DNA of 64,000 nt from Frigidibacter sp. ROC022 (lineage in GTDB: Bacteria > Pseudomonadota > Alphaproteobacteria > Rhodobacterales > Rhodobacteraceae), in contig NZ_JANQDU010000002.1 in assembly GCF_024723735.1 (NCBI RefSeq), positions 945,001-1,009,000 of the forward strand, written 5' to 3'. Within the stretch, counting starts at the first letter, position 1, and every line of letters starts with the position of its first letter. Of the stretch, positions 54,418 to 64,000 are shown piece by piece. Made by a program: the position numbers and the translations under genes. Under the pieces are notes generated by a model. That model searched no databases. It was not told where the DNA came from and saw nothing but the letters and a program-made list of their open reading frames with translations.

Positions 54418-55472
54418 TGCGGCTCTGGCGCTGGCTCAGGCGTCTGGCCCTGGCGCTGGTGCTGCTGATCCTCGGCCTGCTGTCGCCGGTGGCCTATGTC
54501 GAACTGGCCTGCCGCGGCGCGCCGGTCGAGGACGGCTATGCGCCGCTGATCGCCGACCCGGCCTGGCAGCGCAACGAAAGCCGGACCTACACCACCTATC
54601 CGGAATGGCACATCGTCTATGCCTACGAGGATTATGCCGAGGTGCTGAAACGCGGCGACCCGCAGGATTTCGGCTATCTCCGGGCGATCACCGGCTTCTG
54701 GTCGGCGGCCTGCCCGCTGGCCCGGACGGCGGCGGCGCATGGCGGCTTCGACACCCGCTCGAAACAGTCGATCTACACGATCGGCGTGTCCTTCACGCTC
54801 GAGATGCTGATGAAGGCGGCCTATGAGGAAACCTTGGGCCGGGGGGCGACCTGGATTCGCGGGCCCGAGCGATCGGCGCTGGACCATGTTTCCGCGCGTC
54901 AGGCGGGTCTCTACAGTCGGTTCCTGCATCAGGTGCCCTGGTACAAATGGGATTTCCGGAACTCGGCCAGGGAGTTGACGGCGACGCCGGCCAGGGGCTT
55001 CCGCGACCATGAGCGGCGCCTGGCCCTCGGGCTCGAATACCGGGCCAAGGCGGTCTATGCCGGGCTCATCGAGCGGGCCGTGCAGGAGGTCGGCGCCGAC
55101 CAGCTGCGGATGCGCTCGATCGTCGCCGGACTGCCGCCCGAGACCCTGGCCGCCCTGCCGCAGGTCGCGGTGATCGCCGAGCGGCCCGAAGGGGTCGAGA
55201 TCGAGACCCCGCGCTACGAGGCGTTCAACAGGCTGGCGATCCGGATTGCCGATGCGGGCGGAGACTTCGTCGAGATCGCCGGCAACGACCAGATCATGGT
55301 GACGGTGCTGGGCAGCGGTGCGGCGCCTGTCGGGCGGCTGATCCACAGTGCCCGGCGCCAGGGGTTCGGCGACAGCCGCCAACTGCTGGAACTGCCGGTG
55401 CCCGAACTGGCGGGTGCGATCCGGACCCTGGCTTCGGGCCCGCTGCGGCTGGAGCATGTCTATGACTATTGA
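54417..55472 (+). CDS. Conserved membrane-anchored protein of unknown function
   Basis: 351 residues. A single N-terminal anchor (residues 5-27), then a periplasmic-looking domain with YTTYPEWHIVYAYEDYAEVLKR, SKQSIYTIGVSFTLEMLMKAAYEETLGRG and later an alpha/beta region with VAVIAERPEGVEIETPRYEAFNRLAIRIADAGGDFVEIAGND. The Trp/Tyr-rich WHIVYAYEDYAE motif looks well conserved but I do not know its family. The start may be the GTG at 54414 or this ATG. It is the largest unknown of the cassette. Confidence 0.7.
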   Translation: MRLWRWLRRLALALVLLILGLLSPVAYVELACRGAPVEDGYAPLIADPAWQRNESRTYTTYPEWHIVYAYEDYAEVLKRGDPQDFGYLRAITGFWSAACPLARTAAAHGGFDTRSKQSIYTIGVSFTLEMLMKAAYEETLGRGATWIRGPERSALDHVSARQAGLYSRFLHQVPWYKWDFRNSARELTATPARGFRDHERRLALGLEYRAKAVYAGLIERAVQEVGADQLRMRSIVAGLPPETLAALPQVAVIAERPEGVEIETPRYEAFNRLAIRIADAGGDFVEIAGNDQIMVTVLGSGAAPVGRLIHSARRQGFGDSRQLLELPVPELAGAIRTLASGPLRLEHVYDY

Positions 55473-55496
55473 GCCGCGCATCGCCCCGGTGCGCCG

Positions 55497-55793
55497 ATGA
55501 TCCGCCGCCTGCTTCTGGCACTGCCGCTGGTCCTGCTGGGCTGGATCGGGGTCATGGCCGGGGTGATGCTGGTCTCGGATGCCGCCCCCGGCGCGGTGGT
55601 CCTGTTCCCTTCGCCGCATCTGCTGGAACGGATGCCGGACGCCGCGGTGCTGGGCCGGGGCCGGTTCTGGATCGCGCTGCAAAGCCCGCAGGAAGACTTC
55701 GGCCGGGCGCTCTATGGCGCCGGCGCCCTGCTGGTCCTGCCGGCCGGGCTGACCGGCTGCCTGCCCCTGCCGGCCGGGGCCGGGGGCGGCTGA
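55497..55793 (+). CDS. Small two-helix membrane protein
   Basis: 98 residues. A hydrophobic N-terminal helix (5-25) then SDAAPGAVVLFPSPHLLERMPDAAVLGRGRFWIALQ and a C-terminal hydrophobic helix (70-92). 24 bp after the preceding gene, same strand. No family recognised. It completes the four-gene cassette; the 88 bp to ybbN are empty. Confidence 0.55.
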   Translation: MIRRLLLALPLVLLGWIGVMAGVMLVSDAAPGAVVLFPSPHLLERMPDAAVLGRGRFWIALQSPQEDFGRALYGAGALLVLPAGLTGCLPLPAGAGGG

Positions 55794-55881
55794 AACCTCC
55801 GTCCGATGCGACCCGCCGCCGCGCCGACCTTGCAACAGGCGGCCGTTTGCCCCATCTAACGACCGACCCCGGAGGACTATC

Positions 55882-56790
55882 ATGCTGGAACTTGGCACCC
55901 AATCCAAAGCCCCCGCCGACGCCGACCTGATCAAGGACGGCTCTGAAGCCACATTCATGGCCGACGTCATCGAAACCTCGAAGACGGTGCCTGTGATCGT
56001 CGATTTCTGGGCGCCCTGGTGCGGCCCGTGCAAGACCCTCGGCCCGGCGCTCGAGGCCGCCGTCAAGGCGGCCAACGGCAAGGTCCGGATGGTCAAGATC
56101 GACGTCGATAAGGCACCGCAGATTTCCGCCCAGCTGCGGATCCAGTCGATCCCCACCGTCTACGGCTTCTGGCAGGGCCAGCCGGTTGACGGCTTTCAGG
56201 GCGCGGTCCCGGCCTCGCAGATCAACGAGTTCATCGCCAAGCTGTCCGCCCTGGCGGGCGATGGCGGCCTGGGCGAGGCGGTCGAGGCGGCCGAACAGAT
56301 GCTGGCCGAAGGCGCCGCCGTCGATGCGGCGCAGACCTTCGCGGCGATCCTGGAGGAAGACCCGAAGAACGCCGCGGCCTATGCCGGGATGGTCCGCGCC
56401 CATATCGCGATGAACGACCTGGAGAATGCCGAGGCGATCCTGAACGGCGCCCCGGCCGAGATTTCCCACGCCCCGGAACTGGAAGCCGCCCACGCGCAGC
56501 TCGAACTGAAGAAACAGGCGGCGGATGCCGGCCCGGTGACCGACCTTCTGGCCGCGGTCGAGGCCGATCCGGACAACCATCAGGCGCGTTTCGATCTGGC
56601 CAAGGCGCTGCATGCCTCGGGCAAGGTGCAAGAGGCGGTGGACCAGCTGCTGGAACTGTTCCGCCGCGACCGCGAGTGGAACGACGGTGCCGCCAAGGCG
56701 CAGCTCTTCACCATTTTCGAGGCGCTGAAACCGCAGGACCCGATCGCCCTGGCCGGCCGGCGGCGGTTGTCGTCGATGATATTTGCCTGA
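55882..56790 (+). CDS. Thioredoxin-TPR co-chaperone YbbN (CnoX-like)
   Basis: 302 residues. Thioredoxin domain with WCGPCK (C47, C50) and tetratricopeptide repeats in the C-terminal half (AAQTFAAILEEDPKNAAAYAGM, VEADPDNHQARFDLAKALHASGKVQEAVDQLLELF). Unlike E. coli YbbN, the active-site CxxC is intact. Protects proteins from oxidation and hands them to chaperones in known relatives. GGAGG precedes the ATG. Confidence 0.9.
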   Translation: MLELGTQSKAPADADLIKDGSEATFMADVIETSKTVPVIVDFWAPWCGPCKTLGPALEAAVKAANGKVRMVKIDVDKAPQISAQLRIQSIPTVYGFWQGQPVDGFQGAVPASQINEFIAKLSALAGDGGLGEAVEAAEQMLAEGAAVDAAQTFAAILEEDPKNAAAYAGMVRAHIAMNDLENAEAILNGAPAEISHAPELEAAHAQLELKKQAADAGPVTDLLAAVEADPDNHQARFDLAKALHASGKVQEAVDQLLELFRRDREWNDGAAKAQLFTIFEALKPQDPIALAGRRRLSSMIFA

Positions 56791-56816
56791 TCCGCGGCCC
56801 GCGCTAGATCAGCCTC

Positions 56817-57470
56817 ATGTCGCGCCCCGCCGATCTGCCGGAGATCATCCCGCTGTTTCCCCTGCCGGGGGTTCTGCTGCTGCCGCGCGCGCGCCTGCCG
56901 CTGCATGTCTTCGAGCCGCGTTACCTGGCGATGGTGGACGATTGTCTCAAGACGCCTGACCGTCTGATCGGCATGGTGCAGCCGCGCCAGCCGGCGCCGG
57001 GCACCGATCCCGGCAACGGTCTGCAATCCATCGGCTGCGCCGGGCGGCTGACCGGGTTTTCCGAGACCGAGGACGGCCGCTACATGATCTCGCTCACCGG
57101 CGTGTCGCGATTCCGGATTCGCGGGCTGGTCGATGGCTTCACTCCCTATCTGCGGGCCGAGGTCTCCTGGGACGGGTTCGAACGCGACCGCGGCAAGTCC
57201 GAGACCGATCCGGGCTTCGACCGCGAGGCCTTCCTGTCGCTGCTGGGCCGCTTCTTCGCCCGGCACGAGCTGGGCACCGACTGGGATTCGCTGCGGCAGG
57301 CGGATGACGAGCTGCTGATCAACTCGCTGTCGATGCTGGCGCCGTTCGAGGTCGAGGACCGGCAGGCGCTGCTGGAAGCGCCCAGCCTGACCACGCGGCG
57401 CGAGACCCTGGTGGCGCTGATCGAATTCGCGCTGCATTCCGATGGCCATTCCGAGGAGACCCGCCAGTGA
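56817..57470 (+). CDS. LON substrate-binding domain protein
   Basis: 217 residues: the N-terminal domain of Lon without its ATPase or protease part ([31 protein letters not shown]). Stand-alone members occur widely; role unclear. Its stop overlaps the GTG of the Trm112 gene. Confidence 0.88.
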   Translation: MSRPADLPEIIPLFPLPGVLLLPRARLPLHVFEPRYLAMVDDCLKTPDRLIGMVQPRQPAPGTDPGNGLQSIGCAGRLTGFSETEDGRYMISLTGVSRFRIRGLVDGFTPYLRAEVSWDGFERDRGKSETDPGFDREAFLSLLGRFFARHELGTDWDSLRQADDELLINSLSMLAPFEVEDRQALLEAPSLTTRRETLVALIEFALHSDGHSEETRQ

Positions 57471-57691
57471 GCGATGACCCGACCACCCCCGAGGCGCCCG
57501 AAGCCGGCCCGACCGGCGCCCTGTTCGACCGGCGGATGCTCGAGGCGCTGGTCTGCCCCGAAACCCAGGGTCCGTTGACATGGGATGCCGAGCGGCAGGA
57601 ACTGATCTCGAAAGCCGCCGGGCTGGCCTATCCGGTCCGCGGCGGGATTCCGATCATGCTGGTGGACGAGGCCCGCCGACTCGACCCCTAG
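57467..57691 (+). CDS. Trm112 family protein
   Basis: 74 residues with [29 protein letters not shown] and [20 protein letters not shown], the UPF0434/Trm112 pattern. One cysteine remains of the zinc site. Starts with GTG overlapping the stop of the LON gene. Small activators of methyltransferases in relatives. Confidence 0.85.
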   Translation: MSDDPTTPEAPEAGPTGALFDRRMLEALVCPETQGPLTWDAERQELISKAAGLAYPVRGGIPIMLVDEARRLDP

Positions 57692-57712
57692 GCAGAACGC
57701 GGGGAAGGTCGG

Positions 57713-58933
57713 CTAGATCGGCAGGCCGCGGTTCAGCCGCGGCACCTCTCCGGTCAGTCCCGCGGCCTCGCGGATCAGGTTGCGGCGCAGCGGCGCCAGC
57801 CGGTTCACTAGCCCCAGGCCCAGATCACGCCCTGCGCGCAAGACGCTGGAATCGTTCGAGAACAGTCGCACGGTCGCATCCATGGCCAGTGCCAGCGTCA
57901 CCACGTCGAAGCGCCGCCAGGACTGGTAGCGACGCAGCACGTCGATGCGTCCGATATCCTCGCCCCGGCGCCGGGCCCGGACCAGAACCTCGGTCAGCGC
58001 GCCGACATCCTTCAGCCCGGCGTTCAGCCCCTGTCCCGCCACCGGATGCACCGCATGGGCGGCATCGCCCAGCAATGCCACGCGGTCGCGGACATAGTCA
58101 TGGGCGACGCTCATGCTCAGCGGATAGCAGAACCGGGCGCCGGCCAGCGCGATCTCGCCCAGATACGAGCCGAACCGGGGCCGCAGCTCTTCCAGAAAGG
58201 CTTCGTCCGGCAGCGCCGAAATGCGCGCGGCCTCGGCGGTGGTCTCGGTCCAGACGATGGACGAGCGATTGCCCGGCAGCGGCAGGATCGCCAGCGGGCC
58301 GGGCGGCATGAAGAATTGTTGCGCAGTGCCGTGATGCGGCAATTCGTGCTCGACCGCACAGACCAGCGACGACTGGCCATATTCCCAGCCCCAACGGTTG
58401 ATCCCGGCCCGCTGCGCGGTGGCCGAACGCTTGCCGTCGCAGCCGACCAGCAGCGCTGCCGTCAGTTCGGAGCCGTCCGAGAGGCTGACCGTCACCGCGC
58501 CCGGCCCGGCCGCATGTCCGGTGACCGAGGCGCCCGCGATCTGCCGGATCGCCCCGGTTTCGGCCACCATCGCCATCAGCGCCGGCCGCAGATGCCGGTC
58601 TTCCAGCATATAGCCCATCGGGCCTTCTTCGATCTCGGCATGGTCGAATTCCAACACGAGCGGCGAGGGCCCTTCGCCGGCGCGCCCGTCCGAGACCTTG
58701 ATGTTCAGGATCGGCTGGACCTGCGCCGTCACCCGCTCCCAGATTCCGATCGCCGCCAGCAGCCGCTGCGAGGAAATCGACAGCGCATAGCCGCGCCCGT
58801 CGAACCCGGCATCGGCCCGTGTCGCGGCGGCCAGCGGATCGACCAGGATCACCCGCAGCCCGGCCTGCGCCAGGGCCAGCGCCAGGGCGGTGCCGTTCAG
58901 CCCGCCGCCCGCAATCAGAACATCCGTATCCAT
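57713..58933 (-). CDS. UbiH/UbiF/VisC/Coq6 family ubiquinone hydroxylase
   Basis: 406 residues. FAD loop VLIAGGGLNGTALALALAQAG at the N terminus and the second FAD motif GDAAHAVHPVAGQGLNAGLKDVGAL are those of the ubiquinone biosynthesis monooxygenases. The ring position cannot be told from sequence alone. It is convergent with Trm112 (21 bp between the stops) and divergent from the amidase gene. Confidence 0.88.
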   Translation of the reverse strand: MDTDVLIAGGGLNGTALALALAQAGLRVILVDPLAAATRADAGFDGRGYALSISSQRLLAAIGIWERVTAQVQPILNIKVSDGRAGEGPSPLVLEFDHAEIEEGPMGYMLEDRHLRPALMAMVAETGAIRQIAGASVTGHAAGPGAVTVSLSDGSELTAALLVGCDGKRSATAQRAGINRWGWEYGQSSLVCAVEHELPHHGTAQQFFMPPGPLAILPLPGNRSSIVWTETTAEAARISALPDEAFLEELRPRFGSYLGEIALAGARFCYPLSMSVAHDYVRDRVALLGDAAHAVHPVAGQGLNAGLKDVGALTEVLVRARRRGEDIGRIDVLRRYQSWRRFDVVTLALAMDATVRLFSNDSSVLRAGRDLGLGLVNRLAPLRRNLIREAAGLTGEVPRLNRGLPI

Positions 58934-59016
58934 GGCCCGATTTACGGCGCTGCGGGCGGGATTGTCCATGCGGCCCGGCGCCGCTAGCCTGCGCCCGACC
59001 ACAGGGAGAGGCTGCG

Positions 59017-60354
59017 ATGAGCGTGGATTGGCTGAAGATGACCGCCGCCGAACAGGGGCGCGAGATCGGCGCCGGGCGGATCGACCCGGTGGCGCTGACC
59101 GAGGCGCATCTCGATGCCATCGCGGCGCATCCCTTCGGACCCCGGATCTACGCCCGCACCACCCCCGACCGGGCAAGGGCCGAGGCGCAGGCCGCCGCCC
59201 AGCGGGCCCGGCAGGGCCTGCGTCGGGGGCCGCTGGACGGGGTGCCGATCAGCTGGAAGGATCTCTACGACACCGCCGGGGTCGAGACCTGCTCGGGCTC
59301 CGACCTTCTGGCGGGCCGGGTGCCCCTTGCCGATGCCGAAGTGCTGAAGAACGCGACCCTGCAAGGGCTGGTCTGCCTGGGCAAGACCCATCAGACCGAA
59401 CTGGCGTTCTCGGGGCTGGGGCTGAACCCGGTGACCGAAAGCCCGCCCTGCGTGAACGACACCGAATCCGTGGCCGGTGGCTCGTCCTCGGGCGCCGCGA
59501 CCTCGGTCGCCTTCGGGCTGGCGGCGGCGGCGGTCGGCTCGGACACCGGCGGCTCGGTGCGGATTCCGGCGGCATGGAACGATCTCGTCGGCCTGAAGAC
59601 CACGGCGGGCCTTCTGTCGCTGAAAGGCGTGGTGCCGCTGGCGGCGCGTTTCGACACCGTCGGGCCGCTCTGCCGCTCGGTCGAGGATGCGGCGCTGATG
59701 CTCGCGGCCCTTGGTGGTGGCGCGGCGCCCGATCTCGAGGGCGCCAGCCTGGCGGGCAAGCGGCTGATGCTGCTGGAAACCATCGTGATGGATGACCTGC
59801 GCGAGGCGCCCCGGCGCGGTTTCGGCCAGGCGGTGGAGCGGCTTCAGGCGGCGGGGGCGCTGGTCGAGCGGCGGGAACTGCCCTGGCTGGAGGAAACCTT
59901 CCCGATCATCGGCCCCCTGTTCGCGGGTGAGGCCTGGGGCACCTGGAAAGCTGCCATCGAGGCCGCGCCCGACAAGATGTTCCCACCGATCCGCGAACGC
60001 TTTCAGGGCGGCGCGGCGTTTTCGGCCGCCGATTTCGTGCAGGCCTGGCAGAAGCTGGACCAGCTGCGCGCCCGCTGGTCCGCCGCGGTCGCCGGATATG
60101 ATGCCGTCATCCTGCCCTGTTCCGCGATCCAGCCGCCGAATGCGGCCCGGCTCCTGGCCGATCCGGACTTCTTCACCACCGAGAACCTGCTGGCGCTGCG
60201 CAACACCCGGCTCGGCAACATGATGGGCGTCTCGGCCCTGACCCTTCCGACCGGCGTGCCATCGGCCGGGATCATGTTCTTTGCGCCGCCCTTCGCCGAA
60301 TCCGCGCTCCTGCGACTCGGCCAGGCGGCGGAACGGGCGCTGTCGGCGGGCTGA
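59017..60354 (+). CDS. Amidase signature family enzyme
   Basis: 445 residues. The Ser-cisSer-Lys triad is visible: K81 in SWKDLYD, GGSSSG (154-159) and S180 in GSDTGGSVRIP. Typical domain size. Substrate unknown; could be an aryl- or alkyl-amidase. AGGGAGAG before the ATG. The 200-bp gap to the aminotransferase contains a G+C stem (CGGCCCG/CGGGCCG at about 60358-60374) but no gene. Confidence 0.88.
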   Translation: MSVDWLKMTAAEQGREIGAGRIDPVALTEAHLDAIAAHPFGPRIYARTTPDRARAEAQAAAQRARQGLRRGPLDGVPISWKDLYDTAGVETCSGSDLLAGRVPLADAEVLKNATLQGLVCLGKTHQTELAFSGLGLNPVTESPPCVNDTESVAGGSSSGAATSVAFGLAAAAVGSDTGGSVRIPAAWNDLVGLKTTAGLLSLKGVVPLAARFDTVGPLCRSVEDAALMLAALGGGAAPDLEGASLAGKRLMLLETIVMDDLREAPRRGFGQAVERLQAAGALVERRELPWLEETFPIIGPLFAGEAWGTWKAAIEAAPDKMFPPIRERFQGGAAFSAADFVQAWQKLDQLRARWSAAVAGYDAVILPCSAIQPPNAARLLADPDFFTTENLLALRNTRLGNMMGVSALTLPTGVPSAGIMFFAPPFAESALLRLGQAAERALSAG

Positions 60355-60555
60355 AACCGGCCCGAGCCGGGCCGTCTCGGCCAAAAACCGGCGACCTGGG
60401 CAGCACATCGGCCGGCACTGGCGCAAATGCCACAGCACTGCCGCGCAACCGACGAAATTCGCTGCGATTTTCTGGACCTGGGCCGGCGCCCCGGCTATCG
60501 TCGGGGCGAACGGGGCGCCATGACTCCGGATGATATGAGGCAGTAGCAGGGTCAG

Positions 60556-61731
60556 ATGACCTTTCCCAAGCGGTTCCAGGACCTGCCAGATTACGCGTTT
60601 CCGCGTCTGCGGAAGCTGCTCGACGCGCATGCGCCGGGCGGCGAGGTCATTCACATGACCATCGGCGAGCCGCGCCACCCGTTCCCGGACTGGGTCGGTC
60701 AGGTGCTGGCCGAGTCGCTCGACGGGTTCTCGGTCTACCCGCCCGGCAACGGCACGCCGGAACTGCTCGAAGCGATCTCGGGCTGGATCGGGCGCCGCTA
60801 CGGCGCGGTGGTCGAACCCGACCGGCTGATGGCGCTGAACGGGTCGCGCGAAGGGCTCTTCGACACCGCGGTGGCGCTCTGCCCGGAAGAAAAGGCCGGG
60901 GCCCGGCCGATCGTGCTGATCCCGAACCCCTTCTATCAGGTCTATGCCGTCGCGGCCCTGGCCGTATCGGCCGAGCCCTGCTATGTCGCCGCCACCGCGG
61001 CAAACGGTTTTCTGCCCGATTTTGCCGGCCTGCCGAAAGCGGTGCTGCAACGGACCGCCATCGCCTATCTCTGCTCGCCCGCCAACCCGCAGGGCGCGGT
61101 CGCCGGCCGGGACTATCTGCGCGACCTCCTGGCGCTGGCCGAGACCTACGACTTCAAGATCTTTCTCGACGAATGCTATTCCGAGATCTACCGCGATGCG
61201 CCGCCGCTCGGCGGGCTGGAACTGGCGGCCGAGATCGGCGCCGACCCCGAGCGGCTGGTGGTCTTCAACTCGCTGTCGAAACGTTCGAACATGCCCGGCC
61301 TGCGTTCGGGCTTCGTCGCCGCCGGCCCGCAGAGCATGGCGCAGATCCGCCGCTTGCGGGCCTATTTCGGGGCGCCGCTGCCGCTGCCACTGCAACGGGT
61401 CTCGGAACGGCTCTGGTCCGATGAGGACCATGTGGTGGCGAACCGGGCGCTCTATGCCGAGAAATTCGACATGGTCGAGCAGATATTCGCCGGCCATCAG
61501 GGCTGCAAGGTGCCCGAGGGAGGGTTCTTCCTCTGGCTGCCCGTGGAGGATGGAGAGGCCGCAGCGCTGAAGCTGTGGAAGGAAACCGGCGTCCGGGTTC
61601 TGCCCGGCGCCTATCTGAGCCGCGAGACCGGGGGGCACAACCCCGGCAAGGGCTATGTGCGCGTCGCTCTGGTGGCGCCCAAGGACGAACTGCAGCGCGG
61701 GCTGACCCGGCTCCGCGACTGTCTGATGTGA
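60556..61731 (+). CDS. Class I/II aminotransferase (DapC-like)
   Basis: 391 residues. PLP lysine K242 in FNSLSKRSNMPGLRSG, with the NPFYQVYAVAAL and SPANPQGAV motifs. Closest resemblance is to N-succinyldiaminopimelate aminotransferase, but many class I enzymes share it. Eight bases separate it from ftsK, and the Shine-Dalgarno of ftsK overlaps its stop. Confidence 0.87.
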   Translation: MTFPKRFQDLPDYAFPRLRKLLDAHAPGGEVIHMTIGEPRHPFPDWVGQVLAESLDGFSVYPPGNGTPELLEAISGWIGRRYGAVVEPDRLMALNGSREGLFDTAVALCPEEKAGARPIVLIPNPFYQVYAVAALAVSAEPCYVAATAANGFLPDFAGLPKAVLQRTAIAYLCSPANPQGAVAGRDYLRDLLALAETYDFKIFLDECYSEIYRDAPPLGGLELAAEIGADPERLVVFNSLSKRSNMPGLRSGFVAAGPQSMAQIRRLRAYFGAPLPLPLQRVSERLWSDEDHVVANRALYAEKFDMVEQIFAGHQGCKVPEGGFFLWLPVEDGEAAALKLWKETGVRVLPGAYLSRETGGHNPGKGYVRVALVAPKDELQRGLTRLRDCLM

Positions 61732-61739
61732 GGTAGAAG

Positions 61740-64000
61740 ATGGCTTATCAGGTTCGGCAGCGCGATCCCCTGTTCGATCGGACCACGCAAGCGGTGATCG
61801 AGCGTCGTGGCAAGGAATTGCTGGGCGTCGGCCTGCTGATCGTGGCGGTTCTGGCGGCGATGATCCTGGGCTCCTACACGCAGGATGATCCCTCCTGGCT
61901 GTCGGCCACCGATGAACCCGCGGCCAATCTTCTGGGCCGCTTCGGCGCCTCTCTTGCGCAACCGACCTTCATCATCGTCGGCTGGGGCGGCTGGGCGCTG
62001 CCGCTGGCGGCGCTGGTCTGGGGGCTGCGCTTCGTGCTGCACAGGGGCGAGGAGCGGGCCCTGGGCCGGGCGATCTTCACCCCGATGCTGGTGGCGCTGG
62101 CCTCGGTCTATTCCGCGACCCATGTGCCGAGCGCGGCCTGGACCCACAGCTTCGGCATGGGCGGGCTGTTCGGAGACACGGTGCTGGGCGCGATCCTGAA
62201 CATCCTGCCCTTCAGCGCCGGGTTCGGGCTCAAGATGATGGCGCTGCTGATCGGGGTCGGGCTGCTGGCCTTCGCCCTCTTCGTGCTGGGCTTCACGCCG
62301 CCGGAACTGCGCCAGATCGGACGTTTCCTGATGGTCGGGATCATCATGACTTATGCCGCGATCCTGCGGCTGCTGCGGGTCTCGGGAGCGCTCGCGCTGG
62401 CCGGAAGCCGCGCCGTCGCCGGGCGCACCGCCGACTGGACCCGGCAGCGGCTTGCAGACCGGGCCGAGGCCCGCGCCCGGGCCCGCGCCGAAGCGGAAGC
62501 CGAAGCCAGCGTGCCGGCGCCGCAGGCCCGAGGGCGCAGCGCCGAAATCCACTACCCGTCCCATGTCCAGACGCATGGCGCTGCCGCCGCACCGCATCCG
62601 GCCGCCGAAGCCGGTCATGGCCGCCGCCCGCTGGTGGCCCCGTCGCGCTATGCCGAACCGTCGCCCCTGACGGCCGGCGAGGGCGACTCCCCCTTGCACC
62701 AGCCGTCACCGAAACCCTCGCTGCTGTCCCGCGTGCCCTCGTTCCTCAAGCGCCACGCGGCTGCCGAGGCCGAGGTCGAGGACTGGAACGACGAACAGCT
62801 GGCCGAGGCCGCGCAGGACGAGACCCTGGGCGACGACCGGATCCGCGCCAAGATCGCCAGTGTCATCAACGCCCGCGCCCGGGCCAAGCCGACCCTGACC
62901 CTGGGCCGTGCCGAGCCGCCGGTGCAACGGCCGCGCGGGCCGCAGCCGATCCTGTTCGACAAGACCAAATATCCCAACGGCGGCCCGCCTTCGGGGCGCA
63001 TTCCCCCGGCCCCGCCGATGCATGCCGAACCCGAAACCCTCGTCTATGACGATCCGGTCCAGCCCGGCACCGGGGCCGCCGCTCTGGGCCATGAGCCGCT
63101 GATCGCCGAACCCCTGTTCGAGACCGAGGAAAAGCCGCAGGGCTATCGCCCCTCCTACGGCGCGCCGATCCCGGACGCCAAGAAGGTCGTGCAGCACCCG
63201 CCGAAGAAGACGGTCAAGCCCTCGCGCCAGGCCCGGGCCGAGGCGCAACCGCGGCTGGCCTTCGACGACTCGGCCTCGGACTATGAGATGCCGCCCCTGT
63301 CGCTGCTCGCCTCGCCCGAGGTGATCCAGCGCCACCACCTCTCCGAGGAATCGCTGGAAGAAAACGCAAGGATGCTGGAAGCGGTGCTCGACGACTATGG
63401 CGTGAAGGGCGAGATCGTCGCCGTGCGCCCCGGTCCGGTGGTCACCATGTATGAACTGGAACCGGCGCCGGGCCTGAAGGCCAGCCGGGTGATCGGCCTT
63501 GCCGACGACATCGCGCGCAGCATGTCGGCCCTGTCGGCCCGGGTCTCGACGGTGCCGGGCCGTTCGGTGATCGGCATCGAGCTTCCGAATGCGCAGCGCG
63601 AAAAGGTGCTGCTGCGGGAAATCCTCTCGGCCCGCGACTTCGGCGATGCCAACATGCGGCTGCCGCTGGCACTGGGCAAGGATATCGGCGGCGACCCGAT
63701 CGTCGCGAATCTGGCCAAGATGCCGCACCTGCTGATCGCCGGGACCACCGGCTCGGGCAAGTCGGTGGCGATCAACACGATGATCCTGTCGCTGCTCTAC
63801 AAGCTGACGCCCGAGGAATGCCGGCTGATCATGATCGACCCGAAGATGCTGGAACTCTCCGTCTACGACGGCATTCCGCACCTGCTCTCGCCGGTCGTGA
63901 CCGACCCGAAAAAGGCGGTCGTCGCCCTGAAATGGGTCGTCGGCGAGATGGAAGAACGCTACCGCAAGATGTCCAAGATGGGTGTTCGGAACATCGAGGG
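61740..64000 (+). CDS. ftsK: DNA translocase FtsK, N-terminal part (truncated by the window edge)
   Basis: The open frame runs off the right edge; 753 codons are visible. Four N-terminal membrane helices (roughly 25-205) anchor it at the septum. A long Pro/Ala/Arg-rich linker and the RecA-like motor follow, with Walker A GTTGSGKS at 668-675 and the [22 protein letters not shown] region. The C-terminal gamma domain is missing here. Start ATG at 61740 with GAGG inside the stop of the aminotransferase gene. Confidence 0.93.
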   Translation, partial: MAYQVRQRDPLFDRTTQAVIERRGKELLGVGLLIVAVLAAMILGSYTQDDPSWLSATDEPAANLLGRFGASLAQPTFIIVGWGGWALPLAALVWGLRFVLHRGEERALGRAIFTPMLVALASVYSATHVPSAAWTHSFGMGGLFGDTVLGAILNILPFSAGFGLKMMALLIGVGLLAFALFVLGFTPPELRQIGRFLMVGIIMTYAAILRLLRVSGALALAGSRAVAGRTADWTRQRLADRAEARARARAEAEAEASVPAPQARGRSAEIHYPSHVQTHGAAAAPHPAAEAGHGRRPLVAPSRYAEPSPLTAGEGDSPLHQPSPKPSLLSRVPSFLKRHAAAEAEVEDWNDEQLAEAAQDETLGDDRIRAKIASVINARARAKPTLTLGRAEPPVQRPRGPQPILFDKTKYPNGGPPSGRIPPAPPMHAEPETLVYDDPVQPGTGAAALGHEPLIAEPLFETEEKPQGYRPSYGAPIPDAKKVVQHPPKKTVKPSRQARAEAQPRLAFDDSASDYEMPPLSLLASPEVIQRHHLSEESLEENARMLEAVLDDYGVKGEIVAVRPGPVVTMYELEPAPGLKASRVIGLADDIARSMSALSARVSTVPGRSVIGIELPNAQREKVLLREILSARDFGDANMRLPLALGKDIGGDPIVANLAKMPHLLIAGTTGSGKSVAINTMILSLLYKLTPEECRLIMIDPKMLELSVYDGIPHLLSPVVTDPKKAVVALKWVVGEMEERYRKMSKMGVRNIE

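Noticed and set aside
58984-61638. Minus-strand open frame of 884 codons opposite the amidase and aminotransferase
   Set aside because: Composition is that of a high-G+C antisense shadow, with no family resemblance.
1-64000. tRNA, rRNA, CRISPR, transposase or prophage genes
   Set aside because: None were found by reading; no repeats of CRISPR form, no recognisable transposase or integrase protein.

Overview
The window is a 64-kb stretch of G+C-rich chromosome from an alphaproteobacterium of the Rhodobacteraceae (Paracoccaceae). Signs of this are the TIGR02302/DUF4175 gene next to an MJ0042 zinc-ribbon gene and ftsEX, a DUF2125 protein, a DUF3576 lipoprotein, a TIGR03862 flavoprotein, a Rhodobacter-type porin, an aa3-oxidase subunit IV micropeptide and a CenR-type response regulator. 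Family-level assignment rests on gene content and protein resemblance; I cannot name a genus. Coding density is very high, with many TGA/ATG stop-start overlaps, and I see no insertion sequence, prophage, CRISPR array, rRNA or tRNA gene.

Layout. 1-4.7 kb: end of the DUF4175 gene, zinc-ribbon membrane protein, ftsE-ftsX-plsC (division and lipid synthesis), a flavin oxidoreductase-like protein. 4.7-9.7 kb: a micro-lipoprotein coupled to argH, divergent tlpA-like thioredoxin, a PAS protein, tag glycosylase, an EAL protein. 9.9-13 kb: phaA-phaB (acetyl-CoA to 3-hydroxybutyryl-CoA), an EamA exporter, DUF465. 13-17.7 kb: trmN6-like methyltransferase with DUF2007, divergent polyprenyl diphosphate synthase, ispE, TPR protein (isoprenoid/quinone supply). 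17.8-24 kb: ETF-QO, greA, an uncharacterised membrane protein, mobA, azlCD, a lipoprotein, oxidase subunit IV. 24-30 kb: MBL hydrolase plus acyl-CoA dehydrogenase, tsaC, yqgE, an orphan DsbD N-domain, apt with a tiny upstream ORF. 30-39 kb: nitroreductase, Irr-box-preceded mbfA, alpha/beta hydrolase, NYN-domain protein, a P1-like exported protein coupled to a ClpP-type protease, a CysQ-like phosphatase, pmbA, DUF2125.

38.8-49 kb: short enoyl-CoA hydratase homologue, TIGR03862 flavoprotein, leuS-lptE-holA, DUF3576 lipoprotein, porin, yggS, L,D-transpeptidase, ribA. 49-64 kb: cenR-type regulator, an exported protein, an 800-bp non-coding stretch with a candidate small RNA, xth, an uncharacterised four-gene membrane/oxidase cassette, ybbN, LON-domain protein, Trm112, ubiH-type hydroxylase, amidase, aminotransferase and the start of ftsK, which runs off the window.

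Most of the window is housekeeping. The parts that look least described are the four-gene FAD-oxidase/membrane cassette (52.5-55.8 kb), a three-hairpin small RNA candidate before xth, a dispersed GCCTCCGGCGGGAGTATTT element present four times, and several operator-like repeats (Irr box at mbfA, 42-bp-spaced direct repeats before cenR, palindromes before phaB and between ETF-QO and greA).
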